Of a stretch of DNA of 64,000 nt, positions 1-9,885 are shown in pieces. The DNA lies in the NCBI GenBank assembly GCA_965277615.1, contig CBDIDG010000003.1, positions 310,001 to 374,000 of the forward strand. Direction: 5' to 3'. The position numbers were made by a program, and so were the translations under genes. The stretch comes from Bog-532 sp965277615 (GTDB taxonomy: Bacteria > Actinomycetota > Actinomycetes > Streptosporangiales > Streptosporangiaceae). The stretch's first letter is position 1; the number at the start of each line of letters is the position of its first letter. The notes under the pieces were generated by a model. That model was not told where the DNA came from. It was given only the letters and a program-made list of their open reading frames with translations, and searched no databases.

Positions 1-2
1 GC

Positions 3-338
3 CCGGACAACTCGCTGCACTCGCAGCCGTCCAACGCGATCCGGCGGGCGCTGGCCAAAGGCGGGCTGACCGTGGCCGACCTGGACCTGATCGAGATCAA
101 CGAGGCCTTCGCCATGGTCGCGATCCAGTCCATGCGCGACCTCGGGGTGGGCCAGGACCGCGTCAACGTCAACGGCGGCGCGATCGCGCTGGGGCACCCG
201 ATCGGGGCGTCCGGCGCCCGGATCGCGCTGCACCTGGCCTACGAACTGCGCCGCCGCGGCGGCGGGGTCGGCGCCGCCGGACTGTGCGGCGGCGGTGGCC
301 AGGGTGAGGCGCTGCTGCTGCGCGTGCCCGCGGCCTGA
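3..338 (+). CDS. Acetyl-CoA C-acetyltransferase (thiolase), C-terminal part
   Basis: The window opens inside this gene; the last 111 codons are present. Visible thiolase signatures are NEAFA, then GGAIALGHPIGASGAR, which carries the catalytic histidine, and CGGGGQGEA, which carries the second catalytic cysteine. Thiolases condense two acyl-CoA molecules or cleave 3-ketoacyl-CoA in fatty acid, PHB or mevalonate metabolism. The nucleophilic N-terminal cysteine lies outside the window, so the biosynthetic and degradative types cannot be separated here. Confidence 0.93.
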   Translation, partial: PDNSLHSQPSNAIRRALAKGGLTVADLDLIEINEAFAMVAIQSMRDLGVGQDRVNVNGGAIALGHPIGASGARIALHLAYELRRRGGGVGAAGLCGGGGQGEALLLRVPAA

Positions 339-354
339 CCGGGCCGCCCGGGGT

Positions 355-1788
355 CTAGCCGGGTGCCCGCTCGGGGTTCTTGATCGCGGAGACGCCCCAG
401 GTCCGGCCGCCGTCGTGGGTGAACCAGACCGCGTGCTGGGCCGGGTCGGCGGGCACGGCCACGCCCTGGTCGCGGCTGGTCAGGCCGACCCAGCTGAAGC
501 CGCCCACCGGGCCCATGGGCGCGGCCTCGGTCAGCTGCCAGCTTGTCCCGCCGTCCTGCGTGACCTCGAGGCCCTCGGTGGTGGCCACGATGATCTCCCC
601 GGCGGGCTGCGCCGCCACCTCGGTGGCGGAGACGCCGCTGAAGTGGCCCGCCTGCTGCCACGCCTTGCCGCCATCGGCCGAGGTGTACACGGTCGTGCCG
701 CCGGGGGCGGCCGGGGTGCCGCACCCCAGCACCAGCTCCGACGACGAGGCCGCGCCGAGCAGCTGGTGGGCGGGCTGGCCGTTCTGGGACGGGCCGGGTT
801 CGCACCCGCCCGCGGCGGCCGGGGTGGAATCGACCTGCTGCCAGCCGCTGCCGTCCAGCGGACCGCCGTACAGCGTGCCGTTCGCCGCGAGCACGTAGCC
901 CTGGGTCGGGGTGAGGACCAGCGCCGGCGCCGCGATCTCGGCCGGCGCCACGTTGGCCAGATCCGCGCTGAGGTCGCTCATCCCCGGCACCGGCTGCCAG
1001 CTGTCCGTGTCCGCCGGGCTGGAGTACAGGCTGAAGTGCGTGCACTGCGCCGCGAAGCTGGATCCGGTGCCGGAGCAGGAGCCGAAGATGGCGTAGGCCC
1101 GGTCGCCGACGGTCTCCAGGTCGGTGACCCGCAGACCGCCCGTGTTCACCTGCTTCCACGTGCCGCCGCCGTCGTGCGTCGAGAACAGCTCCGGGCCGAA
1201 GGCCCAGCCGTTGGTGGTGTTGAGGAACCGGATCTGGCCGACCCCGGTTGGGCCGGCCGGGGCGCCGGTCATCGGCGCGGGCCCGCCGGACCAGGTCTGT
1301 CCCGCGTCGTCGGTCCGGGCCACCGAGGTGCAGTACGAGGTGGCGCACTGCCCAGGGACGCCCGCCTGGCCGATGACCCATCCCGTGTTGACCCCGACGA
1401 AGGTCACGGACGTGGCCGCGAAGTTCACCGGCACGGGCGGCGGCGCCGTCCTGGTCGCCGTGGGCGTGGCCCCGCCGGTCACCCCGCCGCCCGAGTTGAT
1501 CGTGCCCTGCTGGGGTGGGGCAGTGGGCGTGGCTGAGCGAGCCGCGGCCGCGCCGTTGCTCGTGGGATTCTGGTTGACGTTCAGCACCGACGTGGCCACC
1601 CGCGGCACCACCACGACGGCGGCGGCCACCGCCGCCGCCACCGCCGCGGACACGGCCATCTGCCGGTACCGCCGGCGCCTGACCCGCCGCTTGATCAGGT
1701 CGAACGTCCCCGGCGGCGGCGGCAGTGGATCGATCCGCGCCTGCAGCCAGCGGTCCAGGTCCTCGGGTGGCTCTCGCTGCTCATCCAT
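355..1788 (-). CDS. Membrane-anchored Asp-box beta-propeller protein paired with an ECF sigma factor
   Basis: This 477-residue protein starts at an ATG overlapping the stop of the upstream sigma factor gene by 8 bases, so the two are translationally coupled. Residues 1-43 are cytoplasmic and basic near the membrane, about 44-63 form one transmembrane helix, and a Thr/Pro/Ala-rich linker follows. The rest is an exported domain with repeated Asp-box motifs (DDAGQTW, HDGGGTW, SADGGKAW, QDGGTSW, HDGGRTW), as in YCF48-like and BNR/sialidase-type propellers. The topology fits a regulator that binds the sigma factor with its short cytoplasmic N-terminus and senses an external signal, but no classical zinc anti-sigma HxxxCxxC motif is visible. 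That role is inferred from context only. Confidence 0.75.
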   Translation of the reverse strand: MDEQREPPEDLDRWLQARIDPLPPPPGTFDLIKRRVRRRRYRQMAVSAAVAAAVAAAVVVVPRVATSVLNVNQNPTSNGAAAARSATPTAPPQQGTINSGGGVTGGATPTATRTAPPPVPVNFAATSVTFVGVNTGWVIGQAGVPGQCATSYCTSVARTDDAGQTWSGGPAPMTGAPAGPTGVGQIRFLNTTNGWAFGPELFSTHDGGGTWKQVNTGGLRVTDLETVGDRAYAIFGSCSGTGSSFAAQCTHFSLYSSPADTDSWQPVPGMSDLSADLANVAPAEIAAPALVLTPTQGYVLAANGTLYGGPLDGSGWQQVDSTPAAAGGCEPGPSQNGQPAHQLLGAASSSELVLGCGTPAAPGGTTVYTSADGGKAWQQAGHFSGVSATEVAAQPAGEIIVATTEGLEVTQDGGTSWQLTEAAPMGPVGGFSWVGLTSRDQGVAVPADPAQHAVWFTHDGGRTWGVSAIKNPERAPG

Positions 1789-2275
1789 CGGATTCCCCCA
1801 TGGTGGCCTTGAGCCGGTTCCGGGCCTGGAACAGGTCGGCCTTGATCGTGCCTTCCGGGCGCCCCAGCAGCGTGGCCACCTCGCGCACGCCGAACCCCGC
1901 GTAATAGTGCAGCAGGAACGCGTTCCGCATCCGCTGGGGGAGGTCCTGGATGAGGTTGCGCACGTCGACGTCCTCGTCCGGATGCGACACCGGATCGCTG
2001 CTGGCCGACGCGGTGACGGTGCGCAGGGCCCGGCGCTCCCGCTCGGTCTTGCGCCAGTGGTCACGGATCAGGTTGGTGGCGATCATGTACAGGTAGCTCT
2101 GCGGGTTCTCCAGCGTCGACCACCGGGCCAGCAGCCGGGTGAACGCCTCGGACGCGATCTCGTGGGCGGTCTCGTCGTCATCGACCAGGCGCCGGACCCA
2201 GCCGGCCAGCCGGGGGTAGGAGCTGCTGAACAGATCCTCGGCCGCCGCCCAGTCGGCCTTGCTGAAGGTTGGCAC
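1781..2275 (-). CDS. ECF-type RNA polymerase sigma factor
   Basis: The protein has 164 residues. Region 2 (SSYPRLAGWVRRLVDDDETA onward, with the YLYMIATNLIRDHWRK helix) and region 4 (LPQRMRNAFLLHYYAGFGVR, then the GRPEGTIKADLFQARNRLK helix-turn-helix) are complete. I chose the GTG at 2275 because AAGGGGA lies 7-8 bases upstream; the reading frame stays open further upstream without a better ribosome site. The gene precedes and overlaps the membrane propeller gene, the usual sigma/partner arrangement. The target promoter is unknown. Confidence 0.88.
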   Translation of the reverse strand: MPTFSKADWAAAEDLFSSSYPRLAGWVRRLVDDDETAHEIASEAFTRLLARWSTLENPQSYLYMIATNLIRDHWRKTERERRALRTVTASASSDPVSHPDEDVDVRNLIQDLPQRMRNAFLLHYYAGFGVREVATLLGRPEGTIKADLFQARNRLKATMGESDG

Positions 2276-2416
2276 CGGTGTCCCCTTGCTGACGGCCGAT
2301 GTGGGTTGCGGCGTGAACGAACCCAGCGTCACGGACGCGGCGTCCCGCCCCGTATGGGGACGCCTGACATCATGCGTCAGAGATTCCAATGATCTACCAC
2401 ACAATCACTCAAAACA

Positions 2417-2482
2417 GAGCGGCTGGCCCTCAAAAATAGAGCGTCTGGCACCCGGAGACGGAGCTTCTGGCACCCGTACGTG
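2417..2482 (+). repeat. Three direct repeats at exact 22-bp spacing
   Basis: Copies start at 2417, 2439 and 2461. The conserved part is GAGCkkCTGGCmCyC; the second and third copies share GAGC(G/T)TCTGGCACCCG. A 22-bp period is about two helical turns, so the copies would lie on the same DNA face. This is the expected layout of a multi-copy regulator binding site in front of a divergent gene pair. The regulator is unknown. Confidence 0.6.
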
Positions 2483-2508
2483 GAGACTCCCGGACAACGT
2501 TGGACCTG

Positions 2509-2542
2509 TGGGCCCGGGTGCACCCCTGTGGCACCCGGGCCA
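2509..2542. promoter_or_regulatory. GC-rich hairpin upstream of ybbN
   Basis: Arms CCCGGGTGC and GCACCCGGG are perfectly complementary around a loop of about 9 bases, and the stem can be extended past one bulged G. No T-run follows in either direction, so it is more likely a structured leader or operator than an intrinsic terminator. Confidence 0.4.
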
Positions 2543-2673
2543 CCCTTTGAGACGCCGGGAGCGGCGGCCTGGTTGGTTAAATTTCTGGATTTTCTGAAAG
2601 ATCGCTGCGAACTAACCCGGTTTCCCCGGCCTCGGCTGGTTGAGGCACCGCAGGTATGCGGCAGGATGGAAGC

Positions 2674-3701
2674 ATGCAGCCGCGGGATTTTTCGATTTAC
2701 GGGGCCGTCGACCTCGGCGCTCGGCAGCAGGCCGCACAGCGCCGGCAGACGGTCCAGGCCGCGACGGATGGTGACGGCGGCAGCGCCGTCATCGACGTCA
2801 CGGAAGAGACGTTCAACAGCGACGTGGTGGAGCGGTCACGCACGACCCCCGTCATCATCGACCTGTGGGCCGAGTGGTGCGGTCCGTGCAAGCAGCTCAG
2901 CCCGGTGCTGGAGAAGCTGGCCGGCGAGGCCGACGGTCAATGGGTCCTGGCCAAGGTGGACGTGGACGCCAACCCGCGCCTGGCCCAGGCCCTCCAGGTG
3001 CAGAGCATTCCCATGGTCGTCGCGGTGATCGGCGGCCAGCTCGTGGATGGCTTCCTCGGCGCCCTGCCCGAGGCCCAGGTCAAGCAGTGGATCGGCCAGG
3101 TCGTGGCGGCGGCCGAGCAGATCGCCGGGGCCGCCGGGGCCGGTGGCGCGGTCGCGGACGACGCCGAGCCGGCGTCGGACCCGGCCGGCGCGGACCAGCC
3201 CGGGCCGGCCGGCCCGGCCGGACCGCCGCCGCCGCCGGGCCGGCCCCCGGCCCCGGCGGCCCGATGGGCCCGGGCGGTCCCGACCCGTCGAACCCAGCCT
3301 TTGCCGAGGCCCAGGAGGCCATGCAGCGGGGCGACATGGACGCCGCGGCGGACGCCTTCCGCCGGGTGCTGTCGGCGTCGCCCGCGGACCCGGTGGCCAA
3401 GGTCGGGCTGGCCCGGGTGGAGCTGTTCCGCCGGCTGGACTCCTACGACGAGGCCAAGGTCCGGCGGGAGGCGGCCGAGCACCCGGACGATGTGGAGGCC
3501 CAGTCCCGGGTGGCGGACATCGACGTGAGTGCGGGGCACATCGAGGAGGCCTTCGACCGGCTCCTCGGCGTGGTCCGGCGCACCTCGGGCGACCAGCGGG
3601 ACGAGGCCCGCAGGCAGCTCATCGGCCTGTTCGAGATCTTCCCGCCGCAGGACCCGCGGGTGAAGAAGGCCCGCGGGCAGCTGTCCAGCCTGCTGTTCTG
3701 A
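2674..3701 (+). CDS. ybbN: YbbN-type thioredoxin/TPR co-chaperone, split by an apparent frameshift
   Basis: The N-terminal part (from ATG 2674, with AGGATGG upstream) reads MQPRDFSIYGAVDLG and holds a thioredoxin fold at about residues 40-140 with the WCGPC active site at 68-72. The C-terminal TPR part (AFAEAQEAMQRGDMDAAADA onward, ending at 3701) is intact but in another frame, -1 relative to the start. Both halves match the usual actinobacterial YbbN layout, so this is one gene. The frame change falls in a Gly/Pro-rich linker at about 3223-3250, in a CCG repeat followed by a C5 run. One missing base would restore a single protein of about 342 residues. A sequencing error, a real mutation or recoding are all possible. 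The gene is otherwise expected to be a holdase that forms mixed disulfides with clients. Confidence 0.8.
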
Positions 3702-3731
3702 CGGGCCCGGCCCGTACTGAGCGGGGCTGGC

Positions 3732-3770
3732 CTAGCGGGGCTGGCTAGCGGGGCTGGCTAGCGGGGCTGG
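3732..3770. repeat. 13-bp tandem repeat carrying stop codons
   Basis: CTAGCGGGGCTGG is repeated with CTA at 3732, 3745 and 3758. The third copy supplies the stop of the leftward MarR gene. Because 13 is one more than a multiple of three, the copies put stops in all three leftward frames. Confidence 0.8.
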
Positions 3771-4240
3771 GGGTCGCGGGGGTCGATCTCGGCCAGCTGC
3801 TCCAGCGCGGGCAGCGCCTGCGCCAGCGCCCCGATCTGGTCCGGGGGCAGCATGGCCAGGCTCTCCGCGAGCATGGCCGTGCTCTCCTGCCGGATGCGCT
3901 GCAGTATCTGGCGCCCGCGCGTGGTAATGGTCAGCGTGCTGGCCCGGGCGTCGCCGGGGACCGCGCAGCGCTCCACGTAGGCGTGCTCCTCCAGCGCGGT
4001 CACCAGCCGGGTCAGCGTGGACGGCGCGATGCCCTCGGCCGCAGCCACGTCGCCCAGCCGCATCGGCCCGTGCCGTTCCACGGTGGCCAGCGCCGACAGC
4101 TGGGTGGGCGTCAGCCCGGCCAGCTGGTGGTGCCGCAGCCGCCGGGACAGCCGGGCGATGGCCACTCGCAGCCGGGTCGCGTCGATCGAGGGTGCCGCCG
4201 GTGACTGCTCCGTCGCGGTCACCACGATTTCCTGCGCCAT
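3758..4240 (-). CDS. MarR-family transcriptional regulator
   Basis: The protein has 160 residues and starts at the ATG of MAQEIVVTATEQ. It has the MarR winged helix: LTPTQLSALATVERHGPMRL, then GIAPSTLTRLVTALEEHAYVE as recognition helix, and the wing CAVPGDARASTLTITTRG. No redox cysteine pair that would suggest an OhrR-type sensor is obvious. It is divergent from the malic enzyme gene, with a 6-bp inverted repeat between them, so control of that gene or of itself is plausible. Confidence 0.88.
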   Translation of the reverse strand: MAQEIVVTATEQSPAAPSIDATRLRVAIARLSRRLRHHQLAGLTPTQLSALATVERHGPMRLGDVAAAEGIAPSTLTRLVTALEEHAYVERCAVPGDARASTLTITTRGRQILQRIRQESTAMLAESLAMLPPDQIGALAQALPALEQLAEIDPRDPQPR

Positions 4241-4329
4241 CTGGCCAGAGTACGCGAAACGAGCGCTGTGGACCCGGACGTACCCTTGGTCACAGCACTG
4301 CCAGCAGCAACGCGGCGAGTGCCGAGCAC

Positions 4330-4344
4330 GGCTAGGGTCTAGCC
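4330..4344. promoter_or_regulatory. Palindrome between marR-type gene and malic enzyme
   Basis: GGCTAG-GGT-CTAGCC is a perfect 6-bp inverted repeat lying 47 bases before the malic enzyme start and about 90 bases before the MarR start. MarR proteins bind short palindromes, so this is a candidate operator. It is short and GC-rich, so chance occurrence is possible. Confidence 0.3.
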
Positions 4345-4391
4345 AGGTCTTGAACCAGCGGACCCGCAGTGTGAGGGAAGGCGGCAGCATC

Positions 4392-5822
<1,431 letters not shown>

Positions 5823-5869
5823 TCGCGGCCGCACCGTTAATCTCCCGCGATGATGGGCACAGGGACGAA

Positions 5870-6445
5870 ATGGCCACCGACAGCCTGACCGGCCGCTTGC
5901 TCGTCGCCACGCCGGTGCTCGCGGATCCGAATTTCCGCCGGACCGTGATCCTGGTCGTCGAGCACGAGGCCGCGGAGGGCACCTTGGGCGTAGTGCTCAA
6001 CCGGCCCACCGACGTGCCCGTGGACCGGGTCCTGGATGCCTGGTCCGAGCTGGTCACCGGCCCCTCGGTGGTGTTCAAGGGCGGCCCGGTCGCGCCGAAC
6101 AGCGCGCTGGCCATCGGCTCGGTGCCGGGCGACGCCGAGCCGCTCGGCTGGCACGCGCTGGACGGCGCGGCGGCCATCGCCGGGCTCGGGCTGGTGGATC
6201 TGGACGCGCCGCCGGACCTGCTCGCCCCGGCCATCAACCGGCTGCGCGTGTACGCGGGCTACGCGGGCTGGGCGCCCGGCCAGCTCAACGCCGAGATCGA
6301 CGACGGCGCCTGGTACGTGGTGCCCGCCGAGCCCGCGGACGCGTTCGCCGGCGAGCCCGAGGATCTGTGGGCCGTAGTGCTGCGCCGGCAGGGCGGTGAG
6401 ATGGCTTTCACCGCCACGTTCCCCGACGACCCGAGCCAGAACTGA
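5870..6445 (+). CDS. YqgE/AlgH family protein (UPF0301)
   Basis: The protein has 191 residues; ATG follows AGGGACGAA. The N-terminus LTGRLLVATPVLADPNFRRTV, the segment GTLGVVLNRPT and FKGGPVAPNSAL are characteristic of the YqgE/AlgH fold. The family has been called a transcriptional regulator from genetics in Pseudomonas, but no DNA-binding domain is present and the biochemical role is not settled. Confidence 0.9.
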   Translation: MATDSLTGRLLVATPVLADPNFRRTVILVVEHEAAEGTLGVVLNRPTDVPVDRVLDAWSELVTGPSVVFKGGPVAPNSALAIGSVPGDAEPLGWHALDGAAAIAGLGLVDLDAPPDLLAPAINRLRVYAGYAGWAPGQLNAEIDDGAWYVVPAEPADAFAGEPEDLWAVVLRRQGGEMAFTATFPDDPSQN

Positions 6446-6481
6446 ACCGCTGGCCCCCGCACGAGCCCTAAACTCGATGGC

Positions 6482-6769
6482 ATGAGCACCGAGGTTCTTC
6501 CGGACACTGCCACTCAGACCGAAAGCGGCACCCGGATCAAGACTGACGTCAGGCCGGATCTCTCCCACGGCGGCGACGGGGACCACGAGCGGTTCGCCCA
6601 CTACGTCGACAAGAACAAGATTGTCGAGAGCGCGGTGACCGGTGACCCGGTGGTCGCGCTGTGCGGCAAGGTCTGGACGCCGAGCCGGGACCCCAAGCGG
6701 TTCCCGGTCTGCCCGGAGTGCAAGGAGATCTACGAGTCGCTGCCCGACGGCGGCGGCGAGGGCGAGTGA
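6482..6769 (+). CDS. DUF3039 family protein
   Basis: This is a 95-residue acidic protein. The conserved block FAHYVDKNKIVESAVTGDPV, followed by ALCGKVW and VCPECKEIYE, matches DUF3039. The three cysteines (ALCGK and CPEC) could form a small zinc site. The gene sits directly before the helicase gene, only 19 bases apart, a pairing commonly seen in Actinomycetes. Its function is unknown. Confidence 0.88.
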   Translation: MSTEVLPDTATQTESGTRIKTDVRPDLSHGGDGDHERFAHYVDKNKIVESAVTGDPVVALCGKVWTPSRDPKRFPVCPECKEIYESLPDGGGEGE

Positions 6770-6788
6770 GCGGGCCAGCTTCTGCCTG

Positions 6789-8573
6789 ATGACCTCTCCT
6801 TCCCTTGATTCTCTGAGCGACGACGTCTTCATCCGGTCCGACCTGCTGGGCATGCTGCGTGCCTGGCAGCGTGAGGCGTGGGTGGAATACTTCCGCGTAC
6901 CCCGGCGCGACTTCCTGCTCAACGCCACCCCGGGCGCGGGCAAGACCGCCTACGCCCTCAGCATCGCGGCCGAGCTGCTGGCCCGGCGCGAGATCGCGGC
7001 CATCACCGTGGTCACGCCGACCGAGCACCTCAAGCACCAGTGGGCCGCCGCGGCGCTGCGGTTCGGTATCGCGCTGGACCCCTCCTACCGCAACGCCCAG
7101 GGCCGGGCCTCGGCCGACTTCGCCGGCGTGGCCGTGACCTACGCCCAGGTCGCGGCGCACCCGATGCTGCACCGGCAGCGCACCGAGGGGCGCCGCACGC
7201 TGGTCATCTTCGACGAGATCCACCACGCCGGCGACGCCCTGTCCTGGGGTGAGGCGGTCCGCGAGGCGTTCGAGCCGGCCCGGCGGCGGCTGGCCCTGAC
7301 CGGCACGCCGTTTCGCAGCGACACCAACCCGATCCCGTTCGTCACCTACGGCGAGCAGCTGGACGGGTCCCGCCGCAGCTCGTCGGACTACGTGTACGGC
7401 TACGCCAACGCGCTGGAGGACGGCGTCGTCCGACCGGTGATCTTCCTGGCCTACTCGGGTGAGATGAGCTGGCGGACCCGGGCCGGCGACGAGATCACCG
7501 CCACCCTGGGCACCCCGCTGACCAAGGAACAGGTCGCGCAGGCCTGGCGGACCGCGCTGGACCCGGGCGGCGAGTGGGTGGCCCGGGTGCTGGAGGCGGC
7601 CGACAAGCGCCTGACCGAAGTGCGCCGCGGCATGCCCGACGCGGCCGGCCTGGTCATCGCGGGCGACCACGAGGACGCCCGGGCCTACGCCGCCCTGCTG
7701 CGCCGCATCACTGGCCAGCGTCCGGTGGTGGTGCTGTCCGACGACCCGACGGCCAGCCGCAAGATCGGCGCGTTCGCCAGTTCCGAGGACCGCTGGATGG
7801 TCGCGGTCCGCATGGTCTCCGAGGGGGTCGACATCCCCCGGCTGGCCGTCGGCGTCTACGCCACCAGCATCAGCACGGCCCTGTTTTTCGCCCAGGCCGT
7901 GGGCCGGTTCGTCCGGGCCCGCCGCCGGGGGGAGACCGCCTCGGTGTTCGTGCCCTCGGTGCCGATCCTGCTGGCCTTCGCGGCCGAGCTGGAGGCCGAG
8001 CGGGACCACGTGCTGCACCCGCCGTCGGACGCGCCCGAGGAAGACGAGCTGGCGCAGGCGCAGCGCCAGCGGGACACCCCGGACGATCTGCTCGCTCCGT
8101 CCATCGAAGTGCTGAAGGCCTCGGCCCACTTCGACCGGGTGCTCTACGACGGCGGTGAGTTCGGCACCGCCACCGCACCGGGGTCAGCCGAGGAAGAGGA
8201 CTTCCTCGGCCTGCCCGGCCTGCTCGAGCCGTCCCAGGTGGCCCACCTGCTCCGCCAGCGCCAGGCCGGCCAGCTCAGGACCCGTTCGGGCGGCCCGGTG
8301 AACCCGGCCAGCTCAGCCGGGCCCGCCCTGCCCGGACCGGGTGCACCAGCGCCGGACGATGCCGCGCCCCCGGTCAGCCGGGAGGCCCTCGGTGCCCTGC
8401 GCAAGGAGCTGAACGGCCTGGTCGGAGCCTGGAACCACCGCACCGGCCAGCCGCACGGCGTCATCCACAACGACCTGCGCCAGGCCTGCGGCGGCCCGCC
8501 GCTGCCCCAGGCCACGGCCGAGCAGATCCGGGCCCGGATCGACATGATCCGCAACTGGGCCATCCGCCGTTAG
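6789..8573 (+). CDS. Superfamily 2 DEAD/DEAH-box helicase
   Basis: The protein has 594 residues, starting at MTSPSLDSLSDD. Walker A NATPGAGKT is at residues 45-53, motif II DEIH at 142-145, motif III LTGTPFRSD follows, and motif VI QAVGRFVRARR is at 369-379. These support an ATP-dependent nucleic-acid translocase. The C-terminal third has no recognised domain and contains a Pro/Ala-rich linker, then a helical tail (LGALRKELNGLVGAWNHRTG). It is co-directional with the DUF3039 gene. The substrate (DNA or RNA) cannot be told from sequence. Confidence 0.92.
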   Translation: MTSPSLDSLSDDVFIRSDLLGMLRAWQREAWVEYFRVPRRDFLLNATPGAGKTAYALSIAAELLARREIAAITVVTPTEHLKHQWAAAALRFGIALDPSYRNAQGRASADFAGVAVTYAQVAAHPMLHRQRTEGRRTLVIFDEIHHAGDALSWGEAVREAFEPARRRLALTGTPFRSDTNPIPFVTYGEQLDGSRRSSSDYVYGYANALEDGVVRPVIFLAYSGEMSWRTRAGDEITATLGTPLTKEQVAQAWRTALDPGGEWVARVLEAADKRLTEVRRGMPDAAGLVIAGDHEDARAYAALLRRITGQRPVVVLSDDPTASRKIGAFASSEDRWMVAVRMVSEGVDIPRLAVGVYATSISTALFFAQAVGRFVRARRRGETASVFVPSVPILLAFAAELEAERDHVLHPPSDAPEEDELAQAQRQRDTPDDLLAPSIEVLKASAHFDRVLYDGGEFGTATAPGSAEEEDFLGLPGLLEPSQVAHLLRQRQAGQLRTRSGGPVNPASSAGPALPGPGAPAPDDAAPPVSREALGALRKELNGLVGAWNHRTGQPHGVIHNDLRQACGGPPLPQATAEQIRARIDMIRNWAIRR

Positions 8574-8615
8574 AAGCCTGGCCGCCGTTAGAAGCCGTCG
8601 CCGCTAGCCGGGTCG

Positions 8616-9824
8616 TCAGCCGCCGGCGTACCACGGTCCAGAAGCTAAATCGCGGGGCGAGCCGAACGACGGCGGCCCCGGCGGCGGCCGCCGGTCCCAG
8701 TCTTCCGGCCCGGCCTCATCGCGCGGGTCACTCCAGCCGCGCTGGTGACGCGAGACGTTCCAGTCACCCAGATCACTGTCCCCGCGCTCATCGGGCCACC
8801 GCGGCTCGCGCCGGCCCGCGGCGCGCGGCCGCGCCCCCGGGTCCGGCCGGGCGTCCCGGCCTCCCCAGGTCTCCTGCGTCCCCCGAGTCTCCGGAGGCTC
8901 AGGACGCTGCCGGCCAGCCGGGCCGGCCTGCGAGCGCAGTCCTGCCTCGGCCCCTCGCGCCCCTCGCGCCCGGCGGGCCCAGAACCAGCGGCCGGCCGTG
9001 ATCACGATGGCCACGACGGTGGCGGCGGCCATGGTCAGGAAGCCGTTCGCGATCCACTGGGCCGCGTTCACGGTCAGCACCGATGAAGACGGCGCGCTCC
9101 GGTTCAACGCCAGCCCCGCGGCCAGCGCGAAGACCAGGTAGCACAGCACCGGTACCGGGATCATCAGGTAGGCCGAGCGCTGCCGGACGGCTAGCACGGC
9201 ACCCAGCGACCCGGCCACGACGAATCCGCCCAGCAGCGTGCCGGGCTCATGCTTGGTGGCCACCGAGACCAGCGCGCCCAGCACGGCCGCGATGACCACG
9301 ATCCCCAGGCCCTGGCCGCCCGACAGCTGGCCCCAGCGCCAGGACCGCGCCGGCCTGCCGTCATCCTCCGCCTCGCGGGGGCCCTCGGCCGCTTCATCCC
9401 GGCGCGGCCCGCTCATCGGCACCGCCCGGAACGGGTCGGTCCACCCGGACGAGGCCTGCCTGCGCAGTGCTGGTCGACCCTGGGCCGGTCGACCCTGGGC
9501 CGGCCGATTCTGGTCTGGCCGATTCTGGTCTGGCCGATCGCGGGTCGGCCGATCCTGGGCGCCCTGGGCCGGCCGATCCTGGGCCGACCGATCCCGGACC
9601 CGCCAGTCCTGAGCAGACTGCTCCTGAGCGGCCCTGGTCCGGGCCTGCTCGGGATCCTCTCGGTACCAGCCCGGCTCTTCCCACGCGGCCGGCTTGCCGT
9701 CGCCAATACGCCGGTACCCGCCCGTTGGCGGTTCCGGGACATTTCGGGCCGGACGGAAGCCAGGCCCGGGCGCATTGCCGAACGGCGGGCGCGGATCCGA
9801 ATCGTGCCATCGGGGCTCGCTCAT
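8616..9824 (-). CDS. Repeat-rich membrane protein with four C-proximal transmembrane helices (DUF6542-like)
   Basis: This protein has 402 residues. The N-terminal half is a disordered, charged region with imperfect repeats built on RPAQG/DRPAQ, encoded by 15-bp DNA repeats at 9470-9590. About residues 170-290 contain four hydrophobic segments (LGIVVIAAVLGALVSVA; LLGGFVVAGSLGAVLAV; YLMIPVPVLCYLVFALAAGL; WIANGFLTMAAATVVAIVIT). The tail is again Arg/Gly/Pro-rich. The helix pattern resembles DUF6542 proteins that often follow this helicase in Actinomycetes; that assignment is moderate. No enzymatic motif is visible. Confidence 0.65.
   Translation of the reverse strand: MSEPRWHDSDPRPPFGNAPGPGFRPARNVPEPPTGGYRRIGDGKPAAWEEPGWYREDPEQARTRAAQEQSAQDWRVRDRSAQDRPAQGAQDRPTRDRPDQNRPDQNRPAQGRPAQGRPALRRQASSGWTDPFRAVPMSGPRRDEAAEGPREAEDDGRPARSWRWGQLSGGQGLGIVVIAAVLGALVSVATKHEPGTLLGGFVVAGSLGAVLAVRQRSAYLMIPVPVLCYLVFALAAGLALNRSAPSSSVLTVNAAQWIANGFLTMAAATVVAIVITAGRWFWARRARGARGAEAGLRSQAGPAGRQRPEPPETRGTQETWGGRDARPDPGARPRAAGRREPRWPDERGDSDLGDWNVSRHQRGWSDPRDEAGPEDWDRRPPPGPPSFGSPRDLASGPWYAGG
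9470..9590. repeat. 15-bp in-frame tandem repeats in the membrane-protein gene
   Basis: Imperfect 15-base units (CTGGTCGACCCTGGG, CTGGCCGATTCTGGT and variants) run from 9470, giving at least six in-phase copies. They encode the RPAQG/NRPDQ peptide repeats. Copies differ at one to four positions, so this is an older expansion that is still recognisable. Confidence 0.75.
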
Positions 9825-9885
9825 CTGATCACCGATGTTAGCTGTTAGGGATCAGTGAGAAGGCCCCGCCGGTATTCTTCGCCGC

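Larger units (their letters stand above)
2276..2673. other. Divergent intergenic region with three 22-bp direct repeats and a hairpin
   Basis: This region of about 400 bp separates the sigma factor gene (leftward) from ybbN (rightward). It holds three 22-bp spaced copies of a GAGC..CTGGC element and one GC-rich hairpin, each listed separately. I found no convincing coding sequence in it. It must contain promoters for both divergent genes, but no clear -10/-35 pair stands out. Confidence 0.6.
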
